From Cymbomonas tetramitiformis (taxonomy: Eukaryota; Chlorophyta; Pyramimonadophyceae; Pyramimonadales; Pyramimonadaceae): a stretch of 64,000 nt of DNA. The position numbers were made by a program, and so were the translations under genes. How positions within the stretch are numbered: the stretch's first letter is position 1; every line of letters begins with the position of its first letter. Under the pieces are notes generated by a model. That model searched no databases, had not been told where the DNA came from, and was given only the letters and a program-made list of their open reading frames with translations. Positions 43,101-53,423 of this stretch are shown here, piece by piece. The stretch spans positions 20,645 through 84,644 of the forward strand of contig LGRX02034735.1 in NCBI GenBank assembly GCA_001247695.2, given 5' to 3'.

Positions 43101-43535
43101 ATCCATGCCCAGAATCGTCGGTGCATGTGACACGGCCACGCCGCTCCCAAGCTTGATATCGATCATCAAGGAGTTCTTCAGCGGCCCGGTACCTATCAGC
43201 AGATCCCAAGAGTTCTCGGGCTCGAAGGTCACGAAGGCGTACAGCCGGTGAAGCGTCATGTGCGGTGTGCCCGCAGCCAGTATGACGTCCACGTAGCAGT
43301 AATGCGTGAACTTCGTGGGGCTGTTGTCACACCTGGTGACCTTGGCGCCGGTGCTGGCCTCGTACACCGTGAGGCCCAGCCGCCTCACGACCGCGATGGC
43401 GATGATGTTGCAGTTGGCGCCGGTGTCCATGAGGATTGCCCGATACAGCATAAGCTCACCACCAGACGACACCAACGCCAGACCCTCATACAGGGTGGCA
43501 TTCTGCAACTTGCAGATGGGCTGGACCTGAGTCAT
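40182..43535 (-). CDS. Retropepsin-bearing ORF with a long uncharacterised region
   Basis: The first in-frame ATG is at 43535, inside the 3' end of the gag-like ORF (50-bp overlap, different frame, consistent with +1 frameshifting or re-initiation). Residues 30-130 carry a retroviral aspartic protease: active-site ILMDTGANCN and the second motif WDLLIG. The following ~950 residues are not recognised. They include an Ala/Gly/Pro-rich linker with tandem AAAGPSQ units near residue 640, a Ser/Arg/Pro-rich region, and a C-terminal block rich in conserved-looking His and Cys (for example HCGHQGWRL). Its stop at 40182 lies 76 bp before the pol frame opens, so direct frameshift fusion to pol is not possible as sequenced. 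Confidence 0.8.
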   Translation of the reverse strand: MTQVQPICKLQNATLYEGLALVSSGGELMLYRAILMDTGANCNIIAIAVVRRLGLTVYEASTGAKVTRCDNSPTKFTHYCYVDVILAAGTPHMTLHRLYAFVTFEPENSWDLLIGTGPLKNSLMIDIKLGSGVAVSHAPTILGMDAQVVLPLVDMTPPRRPDLPRRVDLAVCLKSEIFGQGMECEWLRHPPLSTREERFAASGFRLEHIDDGDESPVGSPAPSPRHLAERPRPRAITRAELEARNRHRTCPLEGGRRSALAPLAPAVQAASERILAQFYEEPSPWEGGHARWFTEDQVAGGRPSLNAPLDYNWADQRLYLDRNHIARLCRILQCPAQDMPTKPSQDHVCVELTRCREQKWVTVDQLMSPNWLYVDQKLQHDEEKDRWILDGNYMTHIPSSASKQDVVMPRERGISRLDLNPIQKLQDKLQALFKYPSGEVTGTLMWDLKERVLCVQPRAATQYLDLMGCTLDHALVYNGEELLQELQLPHWYESTGVWAYQLLRYLCPVDVESLSDGILQRYVRHGHEGPPLELVSLDSNAKYYPVGDGLGGPGRVFSENAAAQEYVRLGEMRKMLKSVNTKQQGYDALDADAERRPPPPNNMVNTRLTKRAPTQPPAPAAGAGPSQAAAGPSQAAAGPSRAAAGPPHGPIIPWSPPRMSDIAFRATPSPPSSDIGPANNSRELSPQLVCAAAAGPSDPAASPSRGRSPPASPAMTNVGSWASSIRVPRDARSRSPRGPPSTPPSPPRAHHLSRSPARAPPSPSGSDWDAVQRATSSDSSVGRFLSVEEVRALKDRRDLTVFMVKFGVTFVDRCRGQRVVHELGVCNKERGLRLRKRPGITGKVARKHDKTIHCGHQGWRLPLGGQTTSSNLLEAIMSAYADLSHFDSGHRLEGGHARNIEGSLCSYVALESAHVLRCMAHPNATPVYYIFMEQQRCLSWHAEFTNDYLMRDDRKFTHLQWGTKEVAAPWLLPALGALEARRLPAATPPALQARVAERPEHMDAIWTRNVDEVRDPPARHQRQPSGSTAGRRQGASSAARSSAPSAGRHGTSTHVVHTPRTSRIPANRTSRRPPSPAHSVCTDETVAFERHTEERREAQRQQARFHQGSPDAAGGRP

Positions 43536-45978
43536 CAGCAACGAACGCCTGCTCGTCGGTCAGGTGCTGCTTCATCTTCGCCCTCAGCGCGTCGTAGGCG
43601 CGGGTCTTGATGGTACCAGCTCGAACATGTCCATGATCACTGAAGTCAACCACCCCCAGGTCGTTCACACAGGCAGCGGCTGCACACCGGGCGGTGGCAC
43701 TGTCGACCACGCCATCGGGCATCTCGTCCAGCGGCACCTCCTCGTCCATCTGGCGTTCTGTGCTATCTGCTCCCTCTCTTACCCCCTGCACCACTGTGGC
43801 GTGCGCGTCCTCAAGCTCATGCTCGTTGACCTCGGTGGGCTGCTCTGTCGCATTCTCCGGCTCGTTGCCCATGAGCTCCTCCAGCGCCAGGAGGTTCTCA
43901 ATGTCCTTTGGGAGGTCGATGGCGTGCTGGGATATCAAGATTGCCGCAATCTGCGAGCAAGTCCGCACGGAGCTGTGGAGGTTGGACGCCAGCAGGTGAA
44001 TCTTCCTGCTGAGGACGTTGGGAGGAACGGCTCTGGGCACCTGAGCAGCCTTGTCGAACTCCTCCGGCGTCTTGACCTTGAAGCTCTGCATCTTCTGAGT
44101 GCTGCCCAGGGCGACTGCGGCCCTGGCATGGAGATCTGGTGCGTGGCTGACACCAACATCGTCACTGTCTTCCAGCCCCTCACCAGCGAGGCAATCCCGC
44201 TCATTCTCCTCATACTCCGCCTGCTGGTTGAAGTTGGAGTTGTACTCAGTCTCGTCATCGCCGTCCTCTGACTGGGCCTGCGCCTCAGTGCCCTTGCCCC
44301 CCTTCGGAGGTGTCCCTGTCTGAAGGCCTGTCAACTCTGCAGCGAGCTTCTCCTTGACCTCAGCGCTGGCTGCCACCTGCTGCTGCTGCTGCTGCTGCGG
44401 TTGCTTCTGCTTGGCCTCTGGCAGCTTGAGCCACTCCTTCGTAGTGATCCCCATCTTGTTGTTCTCGAAGCGGTGAGCGATGTTGTAAGCACGCATCTGG
44501 GCATTCTTGACCTCGTTCGGCCACTTCGAGTTCTGCCTGTCCTTGTGGAAGTTCGGAGGCACTCGGGCATCACGGCATCCCGTGTAGCAACGCTCTGGAG
44601 GATGGGGCAAGCGTGTGAAGCACCAGTCACACTGGAACTCCTTCGAAGCGTCAGGTGGTGGCACTCTGCCGTAGGTGGGCTTCTGGCGCTCCGCATTGTT
44701 CACCTCCCTCGGAGGCTTCTTGGCGTCATCACCACCATGCTGTGCTGACTCCCTCTTCTTGGGGTCCCTGCGTCTGTCTCCAGTCTTGGGGGCAGAGCCG
44801 GAGCGCCTCATAGCGGATACCAGTGCAGCCAGGTCGAGCCCCAGTTGCCTGGCCTCGTAGCAAGAGTACACGCAGGTAAGCCTGCGAACCAGCTCCTGCT
44901 GCAATGTCAGAGCCCAAGATTCCGCATCGTTCTTCAGCTTGTCCTGCACCTCCACGATGACCTCCAGGTCCTCCCATGTGACCTTGTTGGGGGCAGGATG
45001 ACTGACTCGTAACTGCTCGGACACGCGATCCCGGTACTCCTTGATGCGCAGACCCTTGATGCACTCCTCGATGTCCTGCCTGACAATGGGGTCCTCCACC
45101 ATCTTGCCAGCGTTGAGCGCTGCCTCCCTGCGGCGACAGCTCTTCACGTAGGCGAGGCCGTCCTGCTCGGTGGTCTGTGACTTGGCGACCAACAGGTCCT
45201 CTTTCTCCTTGGTGCCCTTCATCAGGAACTTGGCCTCGAGCTCTGCAATGAAAGCCCTCAAGGCCCAACAATAGTGAGAATCTTCCGTGCCATCTGTCCC
45301 CGTGAGACCCTTAGTGGAGGTTCCCTCGCTTTCCCACTCATCAGACTGTTCGCCATCAGCATCGCCTTCCTCGAACACCTTGCAGACTGCCCATGTCGCT
45401 CCTGGCGCCAGCTCATGGAAGGGAGGTTGTGCGCAGCGCACTGAGCCCTGAAAAGCGTCCCTCGTAGTGAGATCCCTCAAGACATGACACGCATGAGAGG
45501 CCATGATGCCATTCTTCAGATATGCGGCGCACCACCAGTCATAGGCGACTGAGGTAGAATGATCGTCCCCTGCTAGGAACGAGGGCAGGCTGTCCCACAA
45601 CGATCTGTAATCTGGTTTGGAGTCAATGAAAGCCTTCTTCGCCTGCTGACTGAGCGCGTGAAAAGCCGCTGACCTCATGTGCCTGCGTTTCCTAGCCTCG
45701 TGAACCCGCTGTACTTTTGCCACCATATCAACGAAACGCCTGATAAAGAGCGCTCTGTCTTCGTTCTTGCCACCAGTGTAGCAGAGCTTGACATCATCCT
45801 TGTCAAGCGTGTGACTCTCCCTGTCATACTGATCCATCTCGTCTACGTCGTCAAATGCAAAGAGGAACTGATTGGCTGCAGGCTCTGAGGCTGCTGCTGT
45901 CCCTGCGAGCGCTGCTGCTGCTGCTGCTGATATCGGTGTGGAGGGGCTGGATTCTGGACGCGACCCCTCTGTGCTCAT
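43486..45978 (-). CDS. Gag-like ORF, 830 residues
   Basis: The ATG at 45978 is the first after an upstream in-frame stop near 46109; the open frame extends to 46020 through non-ATG codons. Features: a Ser/Ala-rich N terminus, a long helical capsid-like region (residues ~60-400), a basic RRRDPKKR region, a Cys cluster C-x2-C-x9-C-x3-C (CDWC...C...C) near residue 480, a poly-Gln run near 560 and an acidic C-terminal third. Position after the leader and before the protease ORF is the basis for calling it Gag. No CCHC knuckle of standard spacing is present. Confidence 0.75.
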   Translation of the reverse strand: MSTEGSRPESSPSTPISAAAAAALAGTAAASEPAANQFLFAFDDVDEMDQYDRESHTLDKDDVKLCYTGGKNEDRALFIRRFVDMVAKVQRVHEARKRRHMRSAAFHALSQQAKKAFIDSKPDYRSLWDSLPSFLAGDDHSTSVAYDWWCAAYLKNGIMASHACHVLRDLTTRDAFQGSVRCAQPPFHELAPGATWAVCKVFEEGDADGEQSDEWESEGTSTKGLTGTDGTEDSHYCWALRAFIAELEAKFLMKGTKEKEDLLVAKSQTTEQDGLAYVKSCRRREAALNAGKMVEDPIVRQDIEECIKGLRIKEYRDRVSEQLRVSHPAPNKVTWEDLEVIVEVQDKLKNDAESWALTLQQELVRRLTCVYSCYEARQLGLDLAALVSAMRRSGSAPKTGDRRRDPKKRESAQHGGDDAKKPPREVNNAERQKPTYGRVPPPDASKEFQCDWCFTRLPHPPERCYTGCRDARVPPNFHKDRQNSKWPNEVKNAQMRAYNIAHRFENNKMGITTKEWLKLPEAKQKQPQQQQQQQVAASAEVKEKLAAELTGLQTGTPPKGGKGTEAQAQSEDGDDETEYNSNFNQQAEYEENERDCLAGEGLEDSDDVGVSHAPDLHARAAVALGSTQKMQSFKVKTPEEFDKAAQVPRAVPPNVLSRKIHLLASNLHSSVRTCSQIAAILISQHAIDLPKDIENLLALEELMGNEPENATEQPTEVNEHELEDAHATVVQGVREGADSTERQMDEEVPLDEMPDGVVDSATARCAAAACVNDLGVVDFSDHGHVRAGTIKTRAYDALRAKMKQHLTDEQAFVADDSGPAHLQVAECHPV

Positions 45979-46195
45979 ATAGCCAGTGTCAAGCTCCTGA
46001 CTGTTCCTCTCTCGTGCCAACCGTCGTGCCTCACGATCTCTGGACTGGGCAGTGGCAGCGCTCGGTTCCGCCTCTACACCCTCCGTGGTAAAGTACTGCG
46101 TTAATGCTCAGCAAGTGGGACTAAGGAAACGTCCCCTCCCTTAGCGCAAAGCTCGTTCACCAGCAGACTGCAGGCCTGATTCAGGCTGGTTTAGG

Positions 46196-47624
46196 CCAGT
46201 GCACTGAGGGCTCCTGGATTCACCCCGCGCTGAACAAGCAGAAGTACGAAATGCGTGCAGCCAGCGCAAGCCCAGAGGTCCGGCAATACGTGTCAGCGCT
46301 CTGAATCAACAGCAGATGTAGGACGGAAGCTTAATTCAGGTTGGTTTAGGCCAGTGCACTGGGTGCCCCTGGATTAGCACCGTTTTGAACAAGCGGGAGA
46401 ACGAAACGCGTGCAACCAGCGAAAGCCCAAAGGTCCAGCACTATGTCTCAACGCTCTGAATCCACAGCAGATGCAGAATATTCGTGCAAGAAGGGCTTAA
46501 AGCTGAGCCAGTGTGCTGAGCACCCCTGGATTAGCTAAGCCAACGTTCATCAAGAGCACAGAGACTATGAGGACAACTCCTCTTCCACCAAGGCACCAGG
46601 AATAGCACAAATACGCAGTGGTGTGAGCTAAGCCAGTGTGCTGAGCACCCCTGGATTCACAGCACCACTGCTAATTAAGGGTACGGGAGTTGGCATGGAA
46701 GTTCACCCCCAGTCCAGTAAGCAAGAACAAAGTCGCCACACAGAGTTGGGAGCTAAGCCAGTGTGCTGAGCACCCCTGGATTCGCAGCACCACTGCTGAT
46801 TCAGAAGGTCACTGGTGATATGAGGGCCTCACCGGCTGACAAATATTGTAGAAGAGATAAAAGAATTCTCACACACATTATGATAAAGAACCAGAGAGTC
46901 CCAAAGTGGTCAACAGCACTCCAGGCTGGGCCAGTACTCAATTAACTCTGAATCCACCAGATAGCTATATCAAACCATTGAATAGTGTATATAAAGACCA
47001 CTCACTTGTCGCCTTCAGAGCTGATGTCGCTGCCAGTCCTCTGGCAAGCTCTTTCCTACTTCAGGTTTAGGCCAGTACACCAGGGGTGTCCCTGGATTGA
47101 CCGTCAGACAGGGTGGAGCTGCCAAAGAAACCGTAAGGTGAAAGTCCACACATAGGGTAGAAACTCACTGCTGATCCGCTTTTAATTAGTAAGTCCAGGC
47201 AGATGCCGCCGCTAATCAGCTCCCAGGTCGCACACTTGCCTTTCAGTTAGGCCAGTACACCAGGGGTGTCCCTGGATTCACTTCATACAAGGTGGTCAAC
47301 TGGAGAGACCACTGGAGAATAGCTCATCAAGGTGTACATTCACTGCTGATCCACTCTGTCGCTGCCGCCGCCCAAGCTCATGCCGTGCTGATTAGCTTTC
47401 AACTGAAGAACACCTGTTCGCAGTTAGGCCAGTGCACCGTGGGTGCCCCTGGATTCACTGTAGAACAAAGTGCTGAGCATATCACAGGATAGGAGAAAGC
47501 CGCTCATCAACCAGTGAATTCAGTGCTGATCCGCTGCCGCCGCCGCTGGTGACCTTTTTCAGTACAAGTACCACCAAGTTCAGGGAAGAAGAAGGGTCCG
47601 CCAGTGCACTGTGGGTGCCCCTGG
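46196..47624 (-). repeat. Nine dispersed copies of a covarying 22-24-nt hairpin in the retroelement leader
   Basis: Copies at 46196-46217, 46351-46372, 46508-46529, 46633-46654, 46758-46779, 47072-47095, 47252-47275, 47429-47452 and 47601-47624. All begin CCAG and end CTGG, and eight of the nine are followed by GATT. The inner stem changes in a paired way: GTGCT/AGCAC, ACACC/GGTGT, GCACC/GGTGC, GCAC/GTGC; the first copy has one mismatch. Spacing is 125-180 bp, with one double interval. The intervening sequence is less conserved. The leader spans about 45979-47741 and carries no long ORF. Confidence 0.9.
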
Positions 47625-47741
47625 AGTCGCCTGACTTCCGAATCCGCTCTTACAAACTGCTGCTGACTTCTCGCCAAAGGGTCTTTACTTCTGAATTAAC
47701 ACTGAAATAAAAAGCCGCTCCGCGCAGGACATTATTGTTTT

Positions 47742-48263
47742 GAAAAAGTATAAAAACAGCAGTAAAATATATTCATCAAAATCGGTATAATAACCACAAA
47801 GTACGAATTATTGTACAAAAGCTGTGAGCAGAACTGTCTTAGCACTCTAGCACTGGCACGCGAACAGCCACCTAGCACTTACGAAGGCAAAACAATAATG
47901 AGTCCACTACTCTGACCTACGGTCTGAGCTTACTTATATCTCAATGCTCTGTCACATTTCCCAAAACTGTAACGGGTTCTAGCCCTTAAATCTTCATCTG
48001 ACCAATGGAAAGTCATCATTCCATGCCAGCTCTAACAATGTTACCGTTTACCACATTCTGACTGACACGTCAGTGGCAGAGGAGTCACTGTCATCTTCAT
48101 CTTATCATTCCCTGGTCACCCGATAATGACCATATCTTCTCTGGCAGGTCTGCACCTCTCGGGCAGTCATCTTAGCGAAGCCTGTCACACTGTCATCTCT
48201 GTCACGCGTGTCACCAGCTGGACAAACCCGGCGCGGTACCATGAGAAGCCGGCGTTTGTTACA
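47742..48263 (-). repeat. Terminal module B, 5' copy (B1), 522 bp
   Basis: It begins on the element strand with TGTAACAAACGCC next to the CCCA target duplication and ends ATACTTTTTC. The sequence after it (AAAACAATAATG) has no evident tRNA primer-binding site. Module A, present on both sides of B2, is absent here. Confidence 0.95.
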
Positions 48264-48267
48264 CCCA

Positions 48268-49479
48268 CCTGTAGTGCTCTCTGGCGTCCTGATGTTATTG
48301 TTTCGAGCTCGTATGTCGCCATGGTGCTTGGGCCAGCGCGAGTTGCCTTAGAATTGTCAATTGATGCAAAGTCTTCTTTGGCGCGTTGATCTGGAGTTTT
48401 GGAATTTCGCGCTTCTGAGCGAGGGCTCCAGTGTGGCACAAATACAGTAGTGTGCCACAAATGCAGTAATGGGACCTGGTAGTTCGTCGTGTATATCGCG
48501 AGGCTGAGGATGCGACTTCCAACTCCCATGCATGTTACTTTTATGAATGCGGACGAATTCCAGCTCGACGTGCTGTTTGGCGATGATTAATTTTCGACTT
48601 AGCAAACACCAGTGACGGAATAAGGCAGGCCCTGCCTACTTTGAAACTTTGATGTCGTAGCGTTGGCAATTCTGCGTGCGTTTTGCGCCTGCGACTCGTG
48701 GATTTACCGTACAAATTGTATCTAGAATTCTTATTTTTACTTGGATCCTGGTTTGAGATTGTTTGGAATTCTACCTCTGGCACTGGCTTCGTATTTGCGC
48801 CTGGACGACTGCACGACTTCGGGTTTGTCTTACTCGCTGGCAGCTATGCGCCGCTAATTATTTTTGAAATCTGTGCCTGGTTTTGAAATGTGTTCGATGT
48901 AGTCTTCGCCTCTATGGGCTTGGCGATTGAATGGGTTTGCGATGTTCTTCTTTCGTGCTTCTGGCTATCTTGCGTGATGCAGCTTTGAGATTGCAGTTTC
49001 GTGGCTGCGAGCGTGGGCGACCTCAGTTGTCCTTGCGACTATGCGGGATGAGGCAAGTTTATGGCGGGGAATCTGAAAATTTGCTCCGACTTTGCGAAGA
49101 ATTCCTGATTTTGTTGCAATTCGACACTCCAGCGTTCTCAACAGTGGCTAACCCTAGGTGGTATCGCGCTGTGGCGTTGCTTTGACTTCTGTGAGCCGGT
49201 CGTTGACCAATTTTGCTCAATTTGTTTTCGCCTTGAATCTTCGAGTTCGCTGGAAAGCTTTTGCTGAAATTTGGTGGCGGCAGTTGGTTATCTGCTGTTG
49301 GGCCTGGCTTCTGCGTCTTCTCTCTCATATTTTTATCACTTGCGGCGGAAGCTAGCGAATCTTCCTCGGTTGATTTGTGTGTTTCTCCACCCACGTTTGG
49401 CGCTCCTGGGTTGGCGGGATTGCACTTGCAACTTGAGCTTGAGGCTCTTCGCTTGTGCTCGCTTGGCAGCTCCGGCGGC
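48268..49479. other. T-rich leader-like sequence, no gene recognised
   Basis: Pyrimidine- and GT-rich sequence between the retroelement and the plus-strand ORF at 49480. If 30977-31381 is an LTR, this would be the displaced remainder of that element's leader. Confidence 0.4.
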
Positions 49480-51178
49480 ATGGCGCTTCCAGATCCTGGC
49501 ATGACAGCGGGGGGGGAGGAGCTGCGAGATACAGTGCTGGATGCCAGGAATAGGTATTTTGTGTTTGCGCGAGACGTCCACGAGGCGCAGCACAGTGCAC
49601 CACAGGCGGCGGTGCGGCTCGGTGCGTCCGCGGCGGCGCTGCATAGTGCGCCACCAGCGGCGGCGCGTCACAGTGCGCCACCAGCGGCGGCGCGGCACTA
49701 CTATGGCCAAGGCCAAGCACTGGGAGTCAGCTCGCGATCTCGAACAACACAGTGTGGAGCAGAGCCGGAGGCGGCACGCGGCTTGCGGCATCCCAGGCAT
49801 GGCTCACGACAGCGGGTATGGCTAGCGCGCGGTGCAGAGCTTGCGGCGAGTGGGTCGCTAAGGCAAGCCCCGCCAGCTACTGCCGTGGGGCCGGCGGCGG
49901 ATAGCTCGCGACACCGACAACGAGAGCAGTTATCGCATAACGCACAGTTAGCAGCACGCATCCCACGCGTGGCCATGCCCCTCGCGCTCAGCACGCGGTG
50001 CCCAGCGCTCCGCGTGGATTTGCAAGCCTCGACGCTCTGCAAAGACGCGTTGGCACCCAAGGCTGACCACGGCATCATAGCATGGACCTATCTGGACCTC
50101 CTGTATGCAGACGGTAGTTGGTGCCCCCCCTGAGCCGCAGAAGCACGATGCGCAGCGACCGGCGCATGACGCACTGCTGCTTGCACCACCAATTCATGGT
50201 GTGGAGCGGGCAGCGTGGGGCATGACCTGGACTTACGAGGACCTCCTCTATGTGGGCGGTAGTTGGTGCCCCCCGGAGCCACCGAAGCGCGATGTGCAGC
50301 GACCGGTGCGTAGCGCGTCGCTGCCAGTCCCACCAGCGCAGGGTTCGGAGCAAGCGGCACTAGACACAATGCAGGGTTCGGAACATGCGGCACTCGACGA
50401 GCCGCAACTGGCGAGTAGCGCACAGCTTCCAGCGTCATCAGCATATAGTGCAGAGCGGAGCATGACTAAGACGCCGCCCAGAGAATGTGCGCGGCTGCCA
50501 CCCACCAGAGAGCACGTGCGAATGCCACACACCGGCACAACGAAGGCGCCGCCCACAGAGTGCGCGCGGCTGCCACACAGTGGCACCACCGACGTAAAGC
50601 TTGGGCGGCGCGCGCGACAGACACCCGAGACCCGGCCACTGGAGCGCATACGGCCACCTAGTGGCGTCGCTGGGGAGCGGGAAGCGCACCCTTCTCGGCG
50701 GCGCGCCAAGAAGCGGAGGCATATGCAGCGATCGCGGGAGGCGAGTAGGAAGCGTGGTGCCCGGGGCATGCGAGGCTCAGCACCTACGAGGCGAGGTAAT
50801 CGTGGGGGTTCACGTAGCATCCGAGGCGGGAGATCAGGAGGTCGCATCGTGGTGTTCAAGCCCTACGAGGGGGCATGCGAGGCATATCGAGTGGGCATCA
50901 CGAGTGCCCGCGCCCTTCCCTTGGATCCGAAAGAAAGCGTCCAGGCGTGGACCGCTTTTCTTTTGGGGGGGAAGAGAGCGCGCCGCGGGTGGCACACTGT
51001 GACCACCGCGAGCGCGCCGAGCGCACCGCCACGAGGCAGCCGGATAGATGGCCGCTGTCTCGGGCCGCGTGACGCGCACGCTGCCCCACCAGGCACGCCA
51101 TACTCATGGTGCCTAGGGGTGGCGCGCAGCGTGTGCACGGCAACCGGGCGCCATCGAGGCTCTTCGGAGAGGAGATGA
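49480..51178 (+). CDS. Low-complexity basic ORF with a homopolymer frameshift
   Basis: From ATG 49480 the frame runs through Ala/His/Arg-rich repeats (HSAPPAAAR units), then reaches a C7 run at 50124-50130. One base fewer would join it to the frame 50105-51178. Support: a diverged duplicate of the same ~100 bp at about 50214-50315 has C6 and stays in frame (YADGSWCPP versus YVGGSWCPP). The second half is strongly basic, with RRRAKKRR and a run of Arg/Gly (GGSRSIRGGRSGGR), suggesting nucleic-acid binding or nuclear localisation. No family is recognised. The lack of RT or integrase on this strand leaves open a gag-type or host origin. Confidence 0.4.
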
Positions 51179-51242
51179 GCGGCCTGGGAGCGTCACACCG
51201 CACACGCGTGCCCCGGCGACGAGCGCGGAGCGCAGCACCCAC

Positions 51243-53423
51243 GTGAGGGTCGCTGCTGAGGCCTGTGTGGCCGACGCTCCGGGCGAGATGGCGCCCAGCG
51301 ATGGGACGCCTCGCCACACGCAGACAAGGGGCGCGCAAATCTGGAGTGTGGCTGTTGCGACCCTGGAATCGTGGATTGGCTGGTTACGAAGCTGGCCGGT
51401 GAAGAAGTTCACCAAAATCACGGACGCACAAGGCCAACAGTTGGACTTCAAGGCTTGGCTGAAGCCGCACATAAACCCACAGTTTGAAGGCTATGCTGGG
51501 AAAGTAAGGCGTACACACCTGATGCACTTCGAGAAGGACGCGGATGGTGTTACACGCCTGAAGTACAAGTTTGGAGAACAATACGCAAACCACATGCCTG
51601 CCGGAGTGGATGCGGATCTCCGTAAGGGCATCGAGGTCATGAAAAGTTACCCAGCTTTCGACAGCAGCCCCACGTTACAAGAGGTGCAGCCGCTAGACCC
51701 GAAGGAAGAGAGGGAAACCCGCACTGCTTTCAGTCGCTTGTGCGACTACATCGACTACCGTATTCCAACTAACACGCTGGACAAGTTGCTGTCGTACTTT
51801 TCCTTGCCCAAGACCGCCGAGGACTACGATGCCTGGGCTGGACCGACGCCGACCCCACAGGCTCCTCTGGATTTGAAGGAGCTTTACGAGAACGCCTCGG
51901 GCACAAGAAGCCAGTGCAGGAGGAGGTGCCAGAACGGACGATGCCCGAACGGACGATGTTCGAAGTGATATCCGACGGTCGCAACGTGTTAAGCAAGGAC
52001 CTTCCGCGGAAACCTCCACAAGAGATCGTGCGCAAGTGCGTGGAGAAAGCGAGGGACGTCGAGTCCGTCGATTTCTGGTTCGTCCCGTTGTTCTGTTGCG
52101 AGCACCTCGGTTTCATTGTTAGGTCTTGCAAGTATTATGCCTACCTGAGTCTTACATGTGTGTCTTACGCGTCGGCTACCATTGCAGGTGCACGGTGGCC
52201 GAGTGTAAAGCAGCGTTGCACCACCTGGGAGTTGAACTTCCTGAACGCCCACTCAAGGGGCCGTTGGCGAAGGCCTTATTTGAAGCGACGGATGTCGCCC
52301 GAAAGGTCCACCACGAACATCTCAGAGACCTTCGGGAAAAACGCCAGCGACGACAGGTGAGGAAACCGGGAAGGAAGCATCGCCAGGTACGGAGCAGGCG
52401 CAGCCTGCAAGAACTTCCGAAGCCGGCGGAGCTGCGCGGGCGGCGCCAACACTCGGGGCTGTAACAGCCACTACACAAGCAAGACGAGAAGGAGCTGCTG
52501 CGCGAGGCCCGCAAACCAACGAAGCTATGCCCACTCGAGCACAGGCACCGGCAGCACGAGGGCCACGCGCAGGTGGCCGAGGATGCCCTGCTCCTGCAGC
52601 GCCACAGGGAGATCAAGCACGAGCTCCATGTGACAAGCGTGCACGCAGTTCGCCATTGGCAAAGGCGTCCCCAGAGATCAAGTCTCCACCCGGGAAGTCT
52701 CGACAAGCGCGCGGTCGTGACAAGGGACGAGTGCTATTCCGAGCGGCCTCTGTGATTGGTCCGACAGGCGCCCTTATAACGGACAGCTTCGCTCTTGACG
52801 ATGATTGCTTTTTCGAGGATGCAAACCAGATTGCGGAGCAGGTGGAGAACGCGCACCTCCGGGAGGCGGCGACGGGACAGTTTGCAGGTGTCTCGATGGG
52901 CGAGGACGACGAGGACGACGAGGACGACCCGGACGACGACATACCGTTGGCCTACCGTAACCTTCCTACGGACTATACCATTGACATGCTGGCGAAGAGT
53001 GCGGGCAAAAGCTTCGCAGTTACCGTGGCCGCGGGCAACGACCGCTGCAGCTTTACTATCCGCTTGCCTGGGAACAACGCCGTGTCCATGGCTATGCATT
53101 TCGTGGAGGTCTTGGAGGTGAACCAGGACACGAACAAAGTCAAGTGGGGATTTTGGCTTCCGTCTGCGCCTTTGCTTATGCAGGCAACGAGGAGAACAAG
53201 TAAGACCTTCGAAGACTTGAACAACTTGTTCGCGGAGAACGCCTTCCGGAGAGCCTGTCCGAAAGTGACAGGTTGGTACGACTTCGATGCGAGTGAGATC
53301 CTGACTTCCTGGGACGAACCTCCTGGCAAACCTGCTGTCGGCGGAGTTCCAGGAGGACCTGAAAAGGCAGAACTTCTGAAGGTGGCCAGGGAAAACTTGG
53401 CCTCCGACGCGTCGGAGCGGTGA
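51243..53423 (+). CDS. Unidentified multi-exon gene with a SAP-like motif
   Basis: The opening frame (about 51405-51950) encodes ~180 residues without low complexity (KKFTKITDAQGQQLDFKAW at its start). A likely intron ends at CATTGCAG (52189). The following exon in the frame TVAECKAALHHLGV...LAKALFEA resembles a SAP DNA-binding helix pair. The last open stretch (about 52527-53423) has a basic start, a run of Glu/Asp (EDDEDDEDDPDDD) and a folded-looking ~150-residue C-terminal domain (DRCSFTIRLPG, KVKWGFWLPS), ending at TGA 53421-53423. Exon joins are not fully resolved. It may be an accessory protein of a transposon or a host gene. Confidence 0.4.

Larger units (their letters stand above)
31701..48263 (-). 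mobile_element. 16.6-kb retroelement with two methyltransferases and split direct repeats
   Basis: Bounded by the tetranucleotide CCCA at 31697-31700 and 48264-48267. On the element strand the order is B1 (48263-47742), leader with nine hairpins, gag-like ORF, retropepsin ORF, pol (membrane segments, RT, RNase H, C5-MTase, integrase), UGA, PHD-MTase, purine tract, A1 (32660-32443), GC, B2 (32440-31919), A2 (31918-31701). The B copies differ at two positions that I noticed and the A copies at one, so the insertion is young. The outer ends TGTAACAAACGC and GCGTTTGCGACA are inverted repeats of one another. RT, RNase H and integrase are of the Ty3/gypsy type. A MITE and one UGA interrupt pol. Confidence 0.9.

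Noticed and set aside
31701..48263. Calling the ends ordinary LTRs of 522 bp
   Set aside because: Module A is present twice around the 3' B and absent at the 5' B, the purine tract abuts A, and no primer-binding site follows the 5' B. Simple LTRs do not explain this.
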